From Anisakis pegreffii (taxonomy: Eukaryota > Nematoda > Chromadorea > Rhabditida > Anisakidae), in assembly GCA_035041965.1 (NCBI GenBank), contig JAPYMA010001087.1:176701-240700 (forward strand): a stretch of 64,000 bases of DNA, read 5' to 3'. The notes beneath the pieces were generated by a model, which saw nothing but the letters and a program-made list of their open reading frames with translations, ran no database searches and was not told the DNA's origin. The translations under genes and the position numbers were made by a program. This document shows positions 1-13,086 of the stretch, piece by piece (positions within the stretch are counted from its first letter, which is position 1; each line of letters begins with the position of its first letter).

Positions 1-3000
1 TCGGCACATAAACTCAAGCTTTACACAGAATAATACCAAATTTGACCTAAAGGAATTTGAAGAAAGGCAAATTTTGAGAAGAGATAACATTGTTTTTTTG
101 CCGTAGTTTTTCATAGCAACGAAAACAGTAATTCAATATTTCGTTCATTTTTGTTGGAGTTGGAACAACGAAACGGAAATAAGTGTATTTCACCATTGAT
201 TTTGTGGTAGATGCGGTGTGAGCTTGTAAGGATTATATTTCCGGGGCGTATCCTACTGGTATTCCGTTCTTCTTGATGAATTCAGGTGTATAGAGCGCAG
301 TTGAAGTGTTACTCAGTGCTAGAGAATAGTGTGATTGTTGTGACTTTTGGGTCGAATGCTAGTAAAGCTAACTTCTCATTGCAAAAATCATTATCACTAT
401 CAGTTATTATATTTTTATTTGATTACTCGTTTTGTTCTCCAAAGCATAACTTATACGGGCCTGTTAAAATTTCAAAAAGTACGCATTAAATTAATCCATA
501 TTTCTTCATCGTCAAGCATCGCACATCGATGAGTTTATGGTAAATTTTAGTTGCGATTGACTGCGTGAGTTAGTTGTATTTATTCAACTCTGAGAGTACT
601 CGAAATTGTTTCCTTCCGGTCGTTAGTGTTGTGCGAGTGAGTGACTGTTTGATCGTTTCCGTGCCAATCGACGACGAAGGCAACAAAAGAGTAATCGTAG
701 TAGTGAGTTTTGAGAAGTAATTCAGTTGTGTTTATGCGAACATGCACGCAGTAGTCATTACTTATCTTTTTATTCGTTTGTTTGGTGGTAATCTCAAAAT
801 TTTGTTTGTTAGAGCAACTGCGATGGGATTGGACTGAATGAATGAAATAAAATGCGCTCGGGAGTGCAGAAACGATTAGAAAATCGAAAAGAATAGAACA
901 CATGGAAGAAATGTATAAATTTGCGTACTTTTTTTAATTGACTCTACTGAATGAATAATATAAATAGTTTTTGAATAGCACAACAACAACAATTTGAAAG
1001 CTGCTGTCTCTGTCTCTTATAAAGGATTAATATTTGCAAGAAAGTCACGATTTGTCGATAAAGTAACAATTATATCCATTCATTCATTCATCGTATCCAG
1101 CAAGAAATCGTTGCACAATGAAGTCTGTCATTTTAAGTTGAATGTATGAACAATTTTTTCAACCGTTAGCATTATTCAGCCAGCAAGCGAGAACAATTTA
1201 TATGATCTTTTTGTGACGATGACTTACTTCATTCTGCTGCAATAATGAAGAACAATCTAAGAGTGCATCTAGTTCAATTGTTATGTGTGATTATATGTTG
1301 TGTTTGTAAGTTTGCTTCGTTCGCTAACTGCCCAAAAATTTGTGTTAATTTTTATGATTCCTTCTAGAACATTTATTTTATTTCATTCGTTCACGATTTT
1401 TATTTTATTTCGCTGTTCAATGTAACTTTTCGTTTGTTTTTGAAATGCATTGTTGATTTTATTCGTTGTAAGTTGTTCATATGATCGTTTCAGAATCAGC
1501 ATGTCTTTATCTATCATTTCAAGCATGAATCTGTACACTCGTTTCATTTAGGATGCTTCGTATTCAGTGAATTCTGTAAGGTATATTTCACTGTATTCCG
1601 GATCAGTTATTTAAATGTTCGTTAAATTTATTTGAATATCAGTCAGTTTATTCATTTAAATGACTTTTCATTAATAATTTTGCAACACATTTTGAATTCA
1701 TTACTCATGTTTCAGATGCTGTATAGGCCGTTCGCAGGATGTTGCTTACATTTTAGCCCAACGGTAATCGTGTTTTGACTACACTCACCGACGTCTTTTT
1801 CTTATTGAATGAAATTATTGTCCTGTTTGCCACCACCATTCCTCACAGCGGTACAAAGTTGCCGTAAAACGAGAGAATATTGTCCATTCCGCCTGACACT
1901 ACGTCTCAACCTCTGAAATGTCGAGCAGGTGAGCAAAGTCTCAGGTGTTGTGGCCATATTCCCAAATATTCCTTCTGTATTCAATTCCCATACTCAGTCC
2001 CCGTTCATCCCTGCCACACTCCATCTCAAAATTATCCATCTTTCCATGCGATCGACCGATCATCACTGTTTCATGCGAACGATGGATAATTGTGGTCTTG
2101 AATAGATTTACAGTCAGAATTGGTATGTTCAAGAGGAAATTTTGCTTAACGATCATCTTACTAAAAGCGATTCTTTCCAATGTGGATCGATAGAAACTCC
2201 ATTGTATAATCCTTGGCGACTTTGTTCAAAATCTCAAAGAAGGAAAACATAGTTGCCTCGTTTGCAGCTTGCTGCAGTGCTGGTCTTGAAGGATGATAAA
2301 GTCTGATGTGTTATAAATAACATATTGTATGTTATATTGATGTACTTGTTTGATCGTCACCGACTGTCATTATTTTATAAAGTCGATCCGATAATCCGTC
2401 CTTTTAATTGTCATATTGAATCAGTTCATTCTTAATATTCAAGTATAAGACGTTACAAATTGAATAATAACGCCGCAGTGATGCATTCGTTGATTCATAA
2501 TCAATAAAATTGAATTACCTACCCACATCCAGCAGTCGAACATAACATTAATTAAATTATTGCGTTGATGTTATTGTCATTTAATTTTCGTTGCATCATG
2601 CGTTTTTCGTTAATGATTTATCGATTCTGTGTGTGTGTCTGTGAGAAAGAAAGTCTCCTCTGCATTGAAACAACTTCAATAACTATTATAAATGAACCAA
2701 TCGTTTCATTAAGTTTGTTGATAGAGATTAGAGGGTGGTGATCGAGTAAATCTGAATTATTGATAAATTGAATAAAACTCTCATCAATTTTGTGTCCTCT
2801 TACATTTTCGCGCTGTCACACTGTCATGATAAAGTAGGAGAGGAAAATTACTCGAAATCAAGAATAGAGAGAAAGATTTTTTCTGAAAAGAACACCGTTG
2901 ATGGGAAATCGACAGACATGTTTTGCGGACAAATAAAGAACTGCTCAAAGTGAATTGGAATTATGATGCGGGAGTAGAGTAGAACGAACAGAAGAGAGCA

Positions 3001-3745
3001 GTCAAAATCTCCACCCGTTAAGGAGAAAGATGTTTATTTATGGCTACATTACCGTGTAACCAACCCTCAGAACATTCCTTTAACATCACAGTTTCATCTG
3101 CATGTCACCTTCAAATGTGCAGATTATCATCTGCATATCATCAAAACATCAAAGCCTTTCATTTGTCGACTACAACGATGTACTGGATGAAATTGTTGCT
3201 TTTACAAGGCAAAAATGAAATGAAAATTATTTATTTGAGAAATACCAAATGATCAACATCGGATAGTGAAAATTATACAAAAGTACTCGTAAGCAATAAA
3301 CATTGGACACATTTAAAGGTTTTGAATTATTGGACATTTAAATACACATCAAAAGTTACTGTATCGAAATAATACTGTGAGAAGTAGTGATGAAACGAAT
3401 ATCAGAGGGAAGCGCTATTGCAGGAACAAGTAAGATTGGTAACACACCGCCCGTAAAAACCGAACATGTATCGATCGCTAGTGAATGAGTTTTTCGAAAG
3501 AATGCATGGTGCTCAAATAAATCATAACCATGAATTTTTGTTGGTTACTGCAAAGGGTTATCCTTCAAATTCCACTGAAAATAATTCAAGACGAGATGAG
3601 ATGTATCTCTATTCCAATTAGGGTGGCAGCAAGTGCAAGAAATAAACTAGAAGAAATGTAAAAAGGACGAATATGATTGGGAAGTAAAGCAACAGCAACA
3701 GAAGAGTGTCAGAGGGAAGCGGTAGAAGAGCAATGAGTGATGCGT
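1..3745. other. Non-coding stretch, no supported gene
   Basis: AT-rich DNA with only short ORFs that lack family resemblance. One candidate first exon lies on the plus strand: an ATG at 1245 followed by about 20 residues, mostly hydrophobic with several cysteines, like a signal peptide, and a GTAAGT donor at 1306. No partner exon in the right phase was found, so it is not called a gene. A short GT-rich run is at about 2630-2645. Confidence 0.5.
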
Positions 3746-4604
3746 TCACTCCTTTTTCGATTCATCTGGTTTGGGAGCATCTGTTGACTTGTGGGCAGGT
3801 TGACGAGGTGCGGCTTGAATTGGAATTGAGCGAGCTGCTGGTAATTGTTGGTTTTGTTTGGGTGCAGTGACTGAGAGGATGCCTTTATCGCTGATGTGCG
3901 AGACGATCGCGTCCAGATGTGTGTCTTTTGGGATGATGTATTTGCGGACGAAGTGTCTCTCGATCGAGCCGTGCGCATCGTTGCGTTCCTCATGATGACC
4001 CTCCACAACCAACTCGTTCTCACGAACGTTCACACTCAACTCTTCTGGATGAAACTGTGACACGTCCATCTCCACTGCGAACTTGTCCTTATCGTCTACC
4101 ACCTGAAAACTTAATCAACCACTAGCTGATGAAGATTCACTCTGAGCCACAACACTCGTTCTATACCTATCCTCTAGGCTCATTGTATTTACAACTGAAC
4201 AAATTCACAAAATCTTCAGACTGAAACGAAGCTACTTCTAGATAGATACTTCTCCTCTTGGCTCATCGTTACAGGTGGTAGAAATTTCGGCATTGTTGTC
4301 ACTGAAATGCTGTCAGAGCGCTAAAAATGAGCGAAAACTTTAATGGCTTGTTTGAATGTGTGAAATCTTCAATGGAGGTAAAGAATTTTATAGCAAGAGC
4401 GAAACATACGCGTCCAACAGTATTGCCAATATTGCATTCGTGCAACTGGGGTTGTTCAAGCCAGTACGGTGCAACGCTTCGATAGGGACGACTCATATCA
4501 CGCATCATATCCTCGAACATGTTACTGAATGCGCGTTCGAATGTCGGCGGCACAATCGCGTAACGTTCCCTTCTCATCGGATCAATCCACCACGATGAAG
4601 ACAT
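3746..4604 (-). CDS. Small heat shock protein (alpha-crystallin/HSP20 family)
   Basis: ATP-independent chaperone that binds unfolding proteins, usually as large oligomers in the cytosol. Exon 1 is 4410-4604 (65 aa, start reads MSSSWW) and exon 2 is 3746-4102 (118 aa), joined in phase 0 across a 307-nt intron with a GTATGT donor and TTTTCAG acceptor; product 183 aa. The alpha-crystallin domain starts in exon 2 at KFAVEMDVSQFHPEEL and runs through a HGSIERHFVRKYIIP segment to the GILSVTAPK strand typical of the family. A C-terminal RSIPIQ gives the I-x-I anchor motif. The tail is Pro/Lys/Ser-rich. The N-terminal domain has FERAFSNMFEDMMRDM, like nematode HSP-16/SIP-1 proteins. An in-frame upstream start (MVSYSN, 4640) is possible. 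Length and domain order are normal; the exact orthologue is not assigned. Confidence 0.93.
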
Positions 4605-7600
4605 CGTTGTTAGCTGTTCACTGTTTGAGTATGACACCAAAGTCTAACTTCTGCAATGCCATCAAACAATTTCTTCCTTCTAGTTCTAATTTACGTTTCC
4701 ATACAAAATAAATTCGAATCACAAAATCGTTGAGCGTCATTCCGGTCTGGTCATGCTTTAGTCCTTCAATCTATCAAACAATGCAGAGATAAGGCACGGC
4801 AAAAACTGAGCTAAATCCCAAACGCTGACTGCCTAAATATTAGAATACCCAACTAGGATCACTGGAATCAAACTGACGGGTCTATAGTTGGAATCAACGC
4901 CGTTTTGAGTTGCTATTTCAGTAAAAAGATCCATTTTCGAAAAGTTAACGCCACAATCAGATGGACATTCCTGACCATGAAAATTTTGGAGAATATCTAG
5001 CAAATGTATAACATCTTCATTGCGAAATAAGACAATTTTACGACATCCCCTTAAAACCATCGTTCAATAATAGGCTTTATTTAAAACACTGTACAACACC
5101 TTGCAAAAAATACTGTCATTCACCTTAATTTATACCTAATCTATCGAATGAACAAAAAAAGCAATCTGTTCAAGTTGAACAGTACTGCGAAGAACGGAAG
5201 GAAGGATAACGCAGGCAGGAGTAGAGCGATTGAATGTTGTGAAGCCGTACGCTTCACCAGCGCTTTTATTCACTTCTCATCGCCGTTTCTACAAATTTCG
5301 CGAAGCTTCTCAACGTTTTCGAATTTCTTTTCCTTCCTATGCCCTCATCCATTTCCAACTGTCGCCAGCAATATATCTGCTGTATGCAGTCGTATTTGTT
5401 TCCATCTACTGCTGGCATGTTTTTTTGCACTTTTCGCACAGTAAGCCGATTATGAACGACTCCAATTTCCAACTGCTCTCTCGATATAATCACCTTTTCA
5501 AATCACAATAAAAATACCAGGAACAACGCCTCTCAGCGCTAAACTTATCAATAAAAATCAGCGATGCAAAACAAAAACAACGCAATTGATGATAACGATT
5601 TCGAAAGTCCTGTGTCTGTGTGTGTGTAAAACACATTCACGTTATTTCGCAATCGAACATTCGAAAAATATGGCCAAGAAAGCTGACTGATGAACAAATG
5701 GAATGAATTTACACCTGTGCAAATTCAATCCATCATAAGTGCAAATGACTCAACTCATCAACACGATTATATCACACATCAGCACAAACAAAACTAAACT
5801 TTTTTCCAGCATATTTTTCCCGATCACTCAGCAGGTACGTACGTCCTTGACTACCTCTCAGGTTTTCAGTTCCAATAATTTATTTCTTCCAGGCAAATTA
5901 TTTGTAATCAATTTCTGCCCACTGCTAGAATATTCCTCCTCTCAGACGTATCCTTCTGAATATTTAAAAAAAACTTTGCGATGACGATTCACTAATAAGT
6001 AGTGGGATTGTTCACTTCGAAAGGATGAGAATATGTTCGAAGGATAACATCGATCACAATTACTTCAAATATAAAGTATTCCGTAATGTCACGAATACAT
6101 GCATCTGACAGTTTGAAACGAAGATATAAGAAGGGTTTGAAATGCCTAATTTCGGAAAAGATACACGTGAAAGTCGCAGAATCAATTAGCAACGGAAAAA
6201 AAGAATTGATTCGGCTTAATCTGCGCAGATAAATGTGAAATCCAATGGAAAGGGTGGACTTAGGAGGAAATTTTGTAGAATCTGTTGAAAAACGTGATGT
6301 AATTAGATAGGTTGACTTGCCAAATCGCTCTTTTCGTTGCATTTGCACTGAAAGGCTAACTGAACTGAAAATGAAAAGTTGAGAAATAGATACAATACAG
6401 ATTCTTCAGAGAATCATGAATGAGAGCGAATCAATGATGCGGCAGAAGTGAATGAGAAAACTGTCACCACACAGTGGGATTGTAATGCAGTAAGTTATCA
6501 TAGGAATGAGAGTGATGAGAGAGCATGGAAAATAGACATAGGATTCATGCACAGACTGTTGAAGGAGGGCTGTGCAAGGGAGTATGAAGTGCGTGCATGC
6601 CTTCTGAATAGTCACTTGCAGCAGAATCCATTCTCCTACACTCTACTCACTCCTCACATTCCATCATCAGTTTTCACGTCGAATGTTTACGATGTCTCAT
6701 CACTCTCATTCCTGAACTTGCCGACTGCATTACAGTTCCACAGTGCAATGGTGCTCTTCTTATTCACTGCAGACGTATCACTGATTCACTCTCATTCATA
6801 TTCATCTTCTGAATCTTCACTCTATTCACTTCTTCACCTCACCTCTTCGTTACGTTCGGATCTACAGCAGAACTGATACGTGCAGAACGAGTTGCCACAC
6901 CGCGAAACGACTGCTAAGGTGCAAGAAATTCATCGCTTAAATTAAGCTGAGAGTGAGACCTTATGTAACCTGGGCTTATTGATGGAATCTTCACTGTTCC
7001 TCTTCAGCTACAACGAGGGATTAGGAAGAACTAGCTTACAAGAACTAGCTTGTTAGATATAAGCCACAGCTGTGCTCCAAATCACATCGATGCTAAAAGT
7101 TACTCTTTCACGAACACATTTTTCTACCATTAGACTATAACAACACCACTTTTCTAGTAATAATTACGATAAGGGAGTCCAGAGTCAAACAACACATTTC
7201 ATTGAACTCGAAATTAAATGGAGTTCTTCAGGAATGCTGTTCAGACTGCCAAAAAAAGATCAAAAACGTAAAACGACTCCTTTCGTAAAACCAATTTCGC
7301 AGGAGAGTGTGACCAAGAATGCCCCAACTTCATAAAAATCATCTGCATATTGACGTATTCATAAGCCGAGCTTCCACTGCATAAACGTTCGACGCAACAT
7401 ATGAGCAATATAATTTCAGTGAGCTTTAAGGAGTCTCGAATAAATTCAGCACTTTGGTCTGAATTGTTAGAAAAATGAAAAAACGAACTATAATTACGGA
7501 TATGGCCGTGTTAAAATCGTCTATTGGCTTAGCTTAATCAACTGCCATGTCACTGTCTTTCTATCTCGAAACAGTTCTGATCATTGCAATTTGCATTTTG

Positions 7601-9095
7601 ATCGCTTTAAACCACGCTTTCTCCTCCAACTGACGAGCATTTTCAGCAAGTTGAGAACCACTGCTATAGAGCTAACATGAGCACCATTTCCAAACTAGCT
7701 GTATCTTCACAATCAGATTTGCCCAACAAGTCGGGAGTTCTTTTCAGAATCGATTTCAGGACATAGTTTTGTTTTAGAAAAGTATATCTCGATATCGTCG
7801 GATTGAATATCTGTCAAACAATTTCAGCGATTCTATAATACCGCTAATATGTGCACATTTGATCTTTGTGGTGTGATCAATGATAAAGTTCTATAGGAAT
7901 ATCACGAGTACCATTTTCAAACTACCTTCATTCCGAGTTCTTATCAAAATGAACTTCAGGAAATTCTCTAGTTTCAGAGAAGTATAGATCAGTCATTGTG
8001 AGGTTATGTAGCTATTGCTTTCTTGTAACATTGTTTTCTTCCAGATGACCATTTTTTATGTTTTAAACATTTGTTGGTAAAAATTCTTTCGGTACGAACG
8101 GCGGTACAATTTATGGGGATCACTGTGAAAAGATTAAAAGAATGTCGAAATGAGTGAGACAATAACTGAAGATTTGAACGAAGGTTGAGAAGTAACCTGG
8201 AAATATAACACTTGAAAAGTATGAAAATTGATGTTAGAACTTGAGAAGAAGTGTGGTCAAAGGAGTGAGAATCTGGAAGACGCTACTAATGAATTCTCCA
8301 TTCCGTAAGAATTTTCGCAGAAATTTCCCGATTTTATGATGTAGTCTTGATCAGAATGTATTTTTTTCTTCAGAACTATCAGTCGCAATCGTTCCTTTAG
8401 AATCACGAATGAAACTGTGAATTGTAGATGGCTAGAAGATTATGATTTTACATCATTTGCCGAATTATTTCTAATCAGCAAATCTCGATACTGCTTGAGT
8501 TTTCGCATTTGTTTGTTTGATGACAACTGTCGTTAAAGGATAATAGATTTGAATTAGTGTATCAAATGTTTTAATCAAATATACAAATGCTTTTTATCCA
8601 AATATATGATTTGTGAGTAACTTTTAATCATTATTGTGTCTCTATATGCAAACCTGTTTCTGATTACACTATGTCGCGTTTCGTATCGTGAAATTTGAAT
8701 GAGAGTGCTGAAGGGAATGCAGGTGTAGCCTTACTGTTAGCGCATGCCTTATGGCTAGCAAGGAATGTTAATAGTCGTGTGCAAATTTCTTTTTTTTCAT
8801 TCGTTTGTTTGAATGTTCGCTCTACTTCCGTCGTGGGTTTCTCTGTACGGCAAACCGATACGACCAGCCGAATTGTTTGATTGTTTTGATTTTATCGTTT
8901 TATCATTTAATTTATTCTTCTCTTCCTTTTTTCCTACTCAACTACAGTTGAGGCAGTGCATTCGTCGTTGCGTTTCCATGTGAATTGTATTATTTTAGTT
9001 CTATTTTTAACGAATAACTATTGAATTGAAGCTCAACAAGGCAACTTGTGTAAATCATCCATGAGTGAATAAATCTTTCTTTTTTTATGCCTCAG
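4605..9095. other. Intergenic region
   Basis: Apart from the heat shock element no gene is supported. The longest ORF (6448-6876, plus, 142 codons) has no splice context, no recognisable domain and is rich in Ser/Leu/His as expected of random AT-rich sequence. A GT-rich microtract is near 5610-5627. Confidence 0.5.
5297..5309. promoter_or_regulatory. Perfect three-unit heat shock element
   Basis: Sequence TTCGCGAAGCTTC matches TTCnnGAAnnTTC, the inverted-pentamer site bound by HSF. It lies about 690 bp upstream of the sHSP start codon. No other two-unit match was noticed between 4605 and 5000. The link to the sHSP gene is inferred from position; the distance is larger than usual unless a 5' intron or outron separates promoter and start. 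Confidence 0.4.
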
Positions 9096-9215
9096 CCTGG
9101 ACATGAGATTGTTAGAAGAGAGCATGAGAGTGATCCAGATCTCAGCTGATAAGCCTGAGCCAAGCTGTCACCTCGAATTACTGCATCCGGATGAAGTATT
9201 CAGGCCATTCAGGAG
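9096..9215 (+). other. Candidate orphan exon upstream of baf-1
   Basis: A 120-nt stretch bounded by a good acceptor (pyrimidine-rich then CTCAG) and a GTATAC donor, with one open frame (in phase 2, out phase 2) that includes DKPEPSCHLELLHPDEVF. Composition is less AT-rich than the flanks. It could be an exon of an unrecognised gene or a 5' untranslated exon of baf-1. Splicing it to the baf-1 leader acceptor at 9828 would not keep an open frame into baf-1. No homologue recognised. Confidence 0.25.
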
Positions 9216-9828
9216 GTATACTGTGGATATGATTCATTATTTTTGGATCGATTCCAGCCGTTTCCATTCGTTCTTCGTTCACACTGTAACGAAAAAAAAC
9301 ATGGCGCGTACCTCTTCAATAATTCAATCGTGTTTTCGTATTTGATTTGTCGAGTTTTGAAAATTGACGGCGATTGTTGAAGTAATAAACCAATTTTGCT
9401 GTTCTTATTTCCCTAGCTAGGATAATATGCGTGAAGTAGAATTTGGATCAGTTTATGACCGATTGAACTTGATGACTTTGTAGTTTAGCTTTCTGGCATC
9501 AGAACGACCGGCCAGCATTCTGTTCGCACGTATTCGCAAGTGGATTGTGCTAAAGTGCTCGACCATACACACACCAAATACTCTGAAACTATGTACGAAC
9601 GAAATGCGTCGTTCTGTTCATTTAATTAGTGTGCGCTATACAATAATCCAGAGCTTCTGTGCCCTTATCGTTGAATCTCGATTCCCTTCAGCAGTTTTCG
9701 GCGTAACTTACGAAATATAATGATAATTTTATGATCGTTTATGTGTCTGTAATCTCTGGCCAGTCGCTGCCAAGCTTTTGCGATTGAAATGTTGTGTGTT
9801 GGACGACTGAAATTGAATGTTTTTGCAG

Positions 9829-9872
9829 AGGTGTAAAATCAACTGAAACTTGAACCAATTAATTGGTGAGTG
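9829..9872 (+). promoter_or_regulatory. Probable trans-splice acceptor and short leader of baf-1
   Basis: TTTTTGCAG ends at 9828, 44 nt before the baf-1 ATG, with no upstream in-frame coding exon. This is the arrangement expected for spliced-leader addition; a cis-spliced 5' UTR exon is the alternative. Confidence 0.45.
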
Positions 9873-10590
9873 ATGTCCACTACATCACTGAAACATCGTG
9901 AATTCATTTCTGAGCCAATGGGTGAAAAGGAAGTGACCGCAGTGGCTGGGATTGGTCCAGCATATGGTGAAAAGCTTACCAAAGCAGGCTTTGATAAGGT
10001 GACTTTCCGTAGCATCGTCTCTGGTCTGATTTTTCGCCATCTAAATCTGGTTTTTTGAAGTGATATTGCTTTTCTTCTTATTTAAAAACCCTTACCTTCA
10101 ACAGCTTCTTAAATCATTTTGCAGTAACCTTGATTATGATGGTTTTCGATTGTATGTTTGCAATCTCTTGAGGAGTTTCCCATCACGAATTTGCCGTTAT
10201 TCATTCAATTGACAAAATTTACTTTCAGGCATATGTACTGTTTGGACAGTTTCTGCTTTTGAAGAAGGACAAAGAACTTTTCATCGATTGGCTGAGGGTT
10301 TGCTTTGAATGCATTTCTTTTTTTCGTTTAGTGTTGTTTTTAATTCACTCTGGGATTGTTAAGGTTGCTAACATAAGCCGTCTTTAAGAACTCAAGAAGT
10401 TAGAGAAAGTGAGAACGGGTTAGGTGGTGGGTAAATGGTGATGTTACTGAATAGTTTCTCGTTTTGTTAATCAGCGTTCATTCAGTCTAATCCTTATCCG
10501 TTCATCTTTCAGGAGGTGGCTAGTGTATCATCACACCATGCAACATCCGCCTACAATTGTTTCAAGGAATGGAGTGAGCAGTTCATTTGA
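9873..10590 (+). CDS. baf-1: Barrier-to-autointegration factor (BAF)
   Basis: Small chromatin protein that dimerises, binds double-stranded DNA without sequence specificity and bridges it to LEM-domain proteins and lamin during nuclear envelope assembly. Exons: 9873-9998 (42 aa), 10229-10297 (23 aa), 10513-10590 (25 aa plus stop); both introns are phase 0. Product 90 aa, essentially the family length (89-90). The N-terminus [11 protein letters not shown] matches the conserved start, with the Ser/Thr residues that VRK1-type kinases phosphorylate. Residues about 25-41 ([17 protein letters not shown]) form the helix-hairpin-helix DNA-binding turn. Residues 43-65 ([18 protein letters not shown]) form the next helices, and the end [11 protein letters not shown] matches the canonical C-terminus. 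The GTG immediately before the ATG is in frame but not needed. An AATAAA at 10766-10771 may be its poly(A) signal. Confidence 0.97.
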
Positions 10591-10701
10591 ACGATTCATA
10601 TTATGCACCGTCATGTAATTCATAAAAACTATTTGGGAATTGACATTAATTTGTAGTCTCAAGATTCGATCTTCTTCAAATTTCTTTATGAACTTCCGTA
10701 G

Positions 10702-10763
10702 ATGAGCGTTCTTCATGATAAGATCATTGAAAGTCTTGAAGAAGTCGAATCATTTGTGGATCG
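10702..10763 (+). other. Candidate short first exon 111 nt downstream of baf-1
   Basis: An ATG directly follows a CCGTAG acceptor and opens MSVLHDKIIESLEEVESFVD, ending at a GTAATA donor in phase 2 (or at the in-frame TAA just after). The 111-nt distance from the baf-1 stop is what a nematode operon would show, but no downstream exon with matching phase was found, and a possible baf-1 poly(A) signal overlaps the donor side. Weak. Confidence 0.18.
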
Positions 10764-10771
10764 GTAATAAA

Positions 10772-13086
10772 TTATAACGGTTATTCATTTTGTTCTCATA
10801 TCATTACGTTGTCCTCATTCGTGTATTGTATTGTTTTGAATCGTCGTTATTGTAGTTGATTGCCTCTGTAAAGTTCCTTAAATGTCATCTAATTTTATGA
10901 ATCATTCACAGGAAATCTTTCTTTTGTGAATAATTTGCTCGAATTTCTCATCTTTTTCAATGCAGTTTCAATCTTTAACCATTGTTCCTTTTATTGAGCA
11001 TATATTCTCATCTTGTATATTCGTTTAGCCCTCTAATCAATGAGAACTGAAGAAAAAGAGAAGCGGAATCATTCGTAATCCTTCAAATCTGTGCCATGGT
11101 AATCAGCAACCGTCGAAATTATCTTTTAACGTAAAGTAACTTACTAACTTACGAAAATGGAAAAAAAAACTGAGCGACACTTACTCGCAATAAATAGCAT
11201 GCATTAAGTTGATTCAGAATAGCAATTTTTTATATATGAGGCTGTTCTCGCAATAGTATGTCTAGTGATATCATATCATCTCTTGAGCGAAAGCGGACAT
11301 GCACAGTTCTGATTATTTATGGGATTTTTATATTTATCTGAATGCCTACAATGCTGTTCTTTCAGTGTGCTTCGTTTCGTTCGGTTCAATTTGTCACTGG
11401 TTTAAATGGTCCTTCCTTAGGTACCGTCTATTCTCTATTTCACATTTTTGCTTCATCGAACACACTTCCTTTGGTCATCTTAAATTTGCTGCATATGTTA
11501 GATGGACTCGATCGAACGATTACTTATTTCCTTCACTTCAACAATGTTGTATTTTACTATATTTTTACGAATAAACTCATCGAAACAATTTACTTCATAC
11601 AAATGCGAAAAAAATATTATTGGAATTGCGTTAGTGATGTAGGGAGATTTCGGTGGTACTCTGCTTCATACCACTGATCATTGTGGTTTGAAACGGGTTA
11701 GCCGGTTATGCGTTACGCAAACCAATAAATGAGGTATTGTGGGCAAGAATGATTTCTTAACACTGCAATATTAAGAGAACATGGTAAAGGGCACAATATC
11801 CAATCGAAATTATTGTGCAGTTCAGTGTCAAATTAGATTTCATCAAGTAGAAAGTTGATTTATTTGATTCATGCATTTTCACCCTGAATCAATCGAGTAT
11901 TCAGATAAAAGCATTTATTTGATGAATGATAAAGGCATTCAGAAGCAGATCATACTCACCTAAGGTGAGCACAGACATTTTGAGTTTTAGACTCTGACAA
12001 TGAACGCAAACAACAATTTGAATATTTGCTCGTCACAACGGTTATATAACCAAATAACGAACACGTCCATCACTCCAATTCCGACTGCGGACGGAGTCTT
12101 ATTTCAAAACCGCGTTCACTACTGATATTCAGTTAGAAACAATAACAACAATGTAAAAAATTCTGCAATAAATTAACAACAAAAAGATTTAAAAACCTTC
12201 CAAATGAGCAAATGCAATGACTCATAGCTGCAATTTGGCATGTCGCAAATCTGAGAACGATTGAGAACAGAAAACAAGAATAACAGATAGATGCCTTCAT
12301 AGCGGAGATATTGTAACGTACAAGACGTAAGAAAGAGACAGTTCAGCATTCTTTTTGCTTGCTGAGACAGTTCTTAGAAGATGCGTTTGGATATTGTTCC
12401 ATGGGATTTCTTCCGTTTCCTCGAGATCTTGACTAGAATTTGCCAAGTTTAATCAAATTCCTACTTTATTTGAGCTCGAAATTATTCGATATATACAATT
12501 TTGCTGATCAAATAAGTCCATGAAACAACAGAATGTCTTGATGATGGCATAACCAACCGACAAATATCACATACTAACATATTCGGGCACATACAAATAA
12601 CTCAGCAGTCAATATCACAGAGTAATTGCAAAGTTGAGATATGAAATGAACAACACAAACAAATTATCACAATACGACAATATTAATGGAATGCATTCCG
12701 AGGAAAATAAAATCAAAAATTATTACAAGTTGACAATGAAACGTAGCAATCTGATGAACTCGCGAGTACACTGACGAGTAAAAGTGCAATGTAATGAGGA
12801 CAAGATACTTGTGCAAATTCCTTCACAATATAATACGACTTATCAATTGTTCAAGAAGACATCAGACGGAAACATTTGCTATAAATTAGACGCATAATTC
12901 ACGACGATTTGAATGATAATTTACACTTAAAACAAAACGATCCTTCTCAAAAAGTAAAGGAACGTTGTTCACAGAGAAATTCATTTGGACCCATAAAATT
13001 CGATCTTTAAAGTAAATTTTTCTAATATTCGTAAATATCATTCGATCAAAACGTACCGATAACAAATATTCAAAAATGCACATCAA
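10772..13086. other. Intergenic region between baf-1 and the GalNAc-transferase gene
   Basis: The two genes face each other, so this is a tail-to-tail interval. ORFs at 11299-11677 are hydrophobic, without splice context or family resemblance. Nothing else stands out. Confidence 0.5.

Noticed and set aside
6448..6876. 142-codon plus-strand ORF
   Set aside because: No recognisable domain, Ser/Leu/His bias, no supporting signals.
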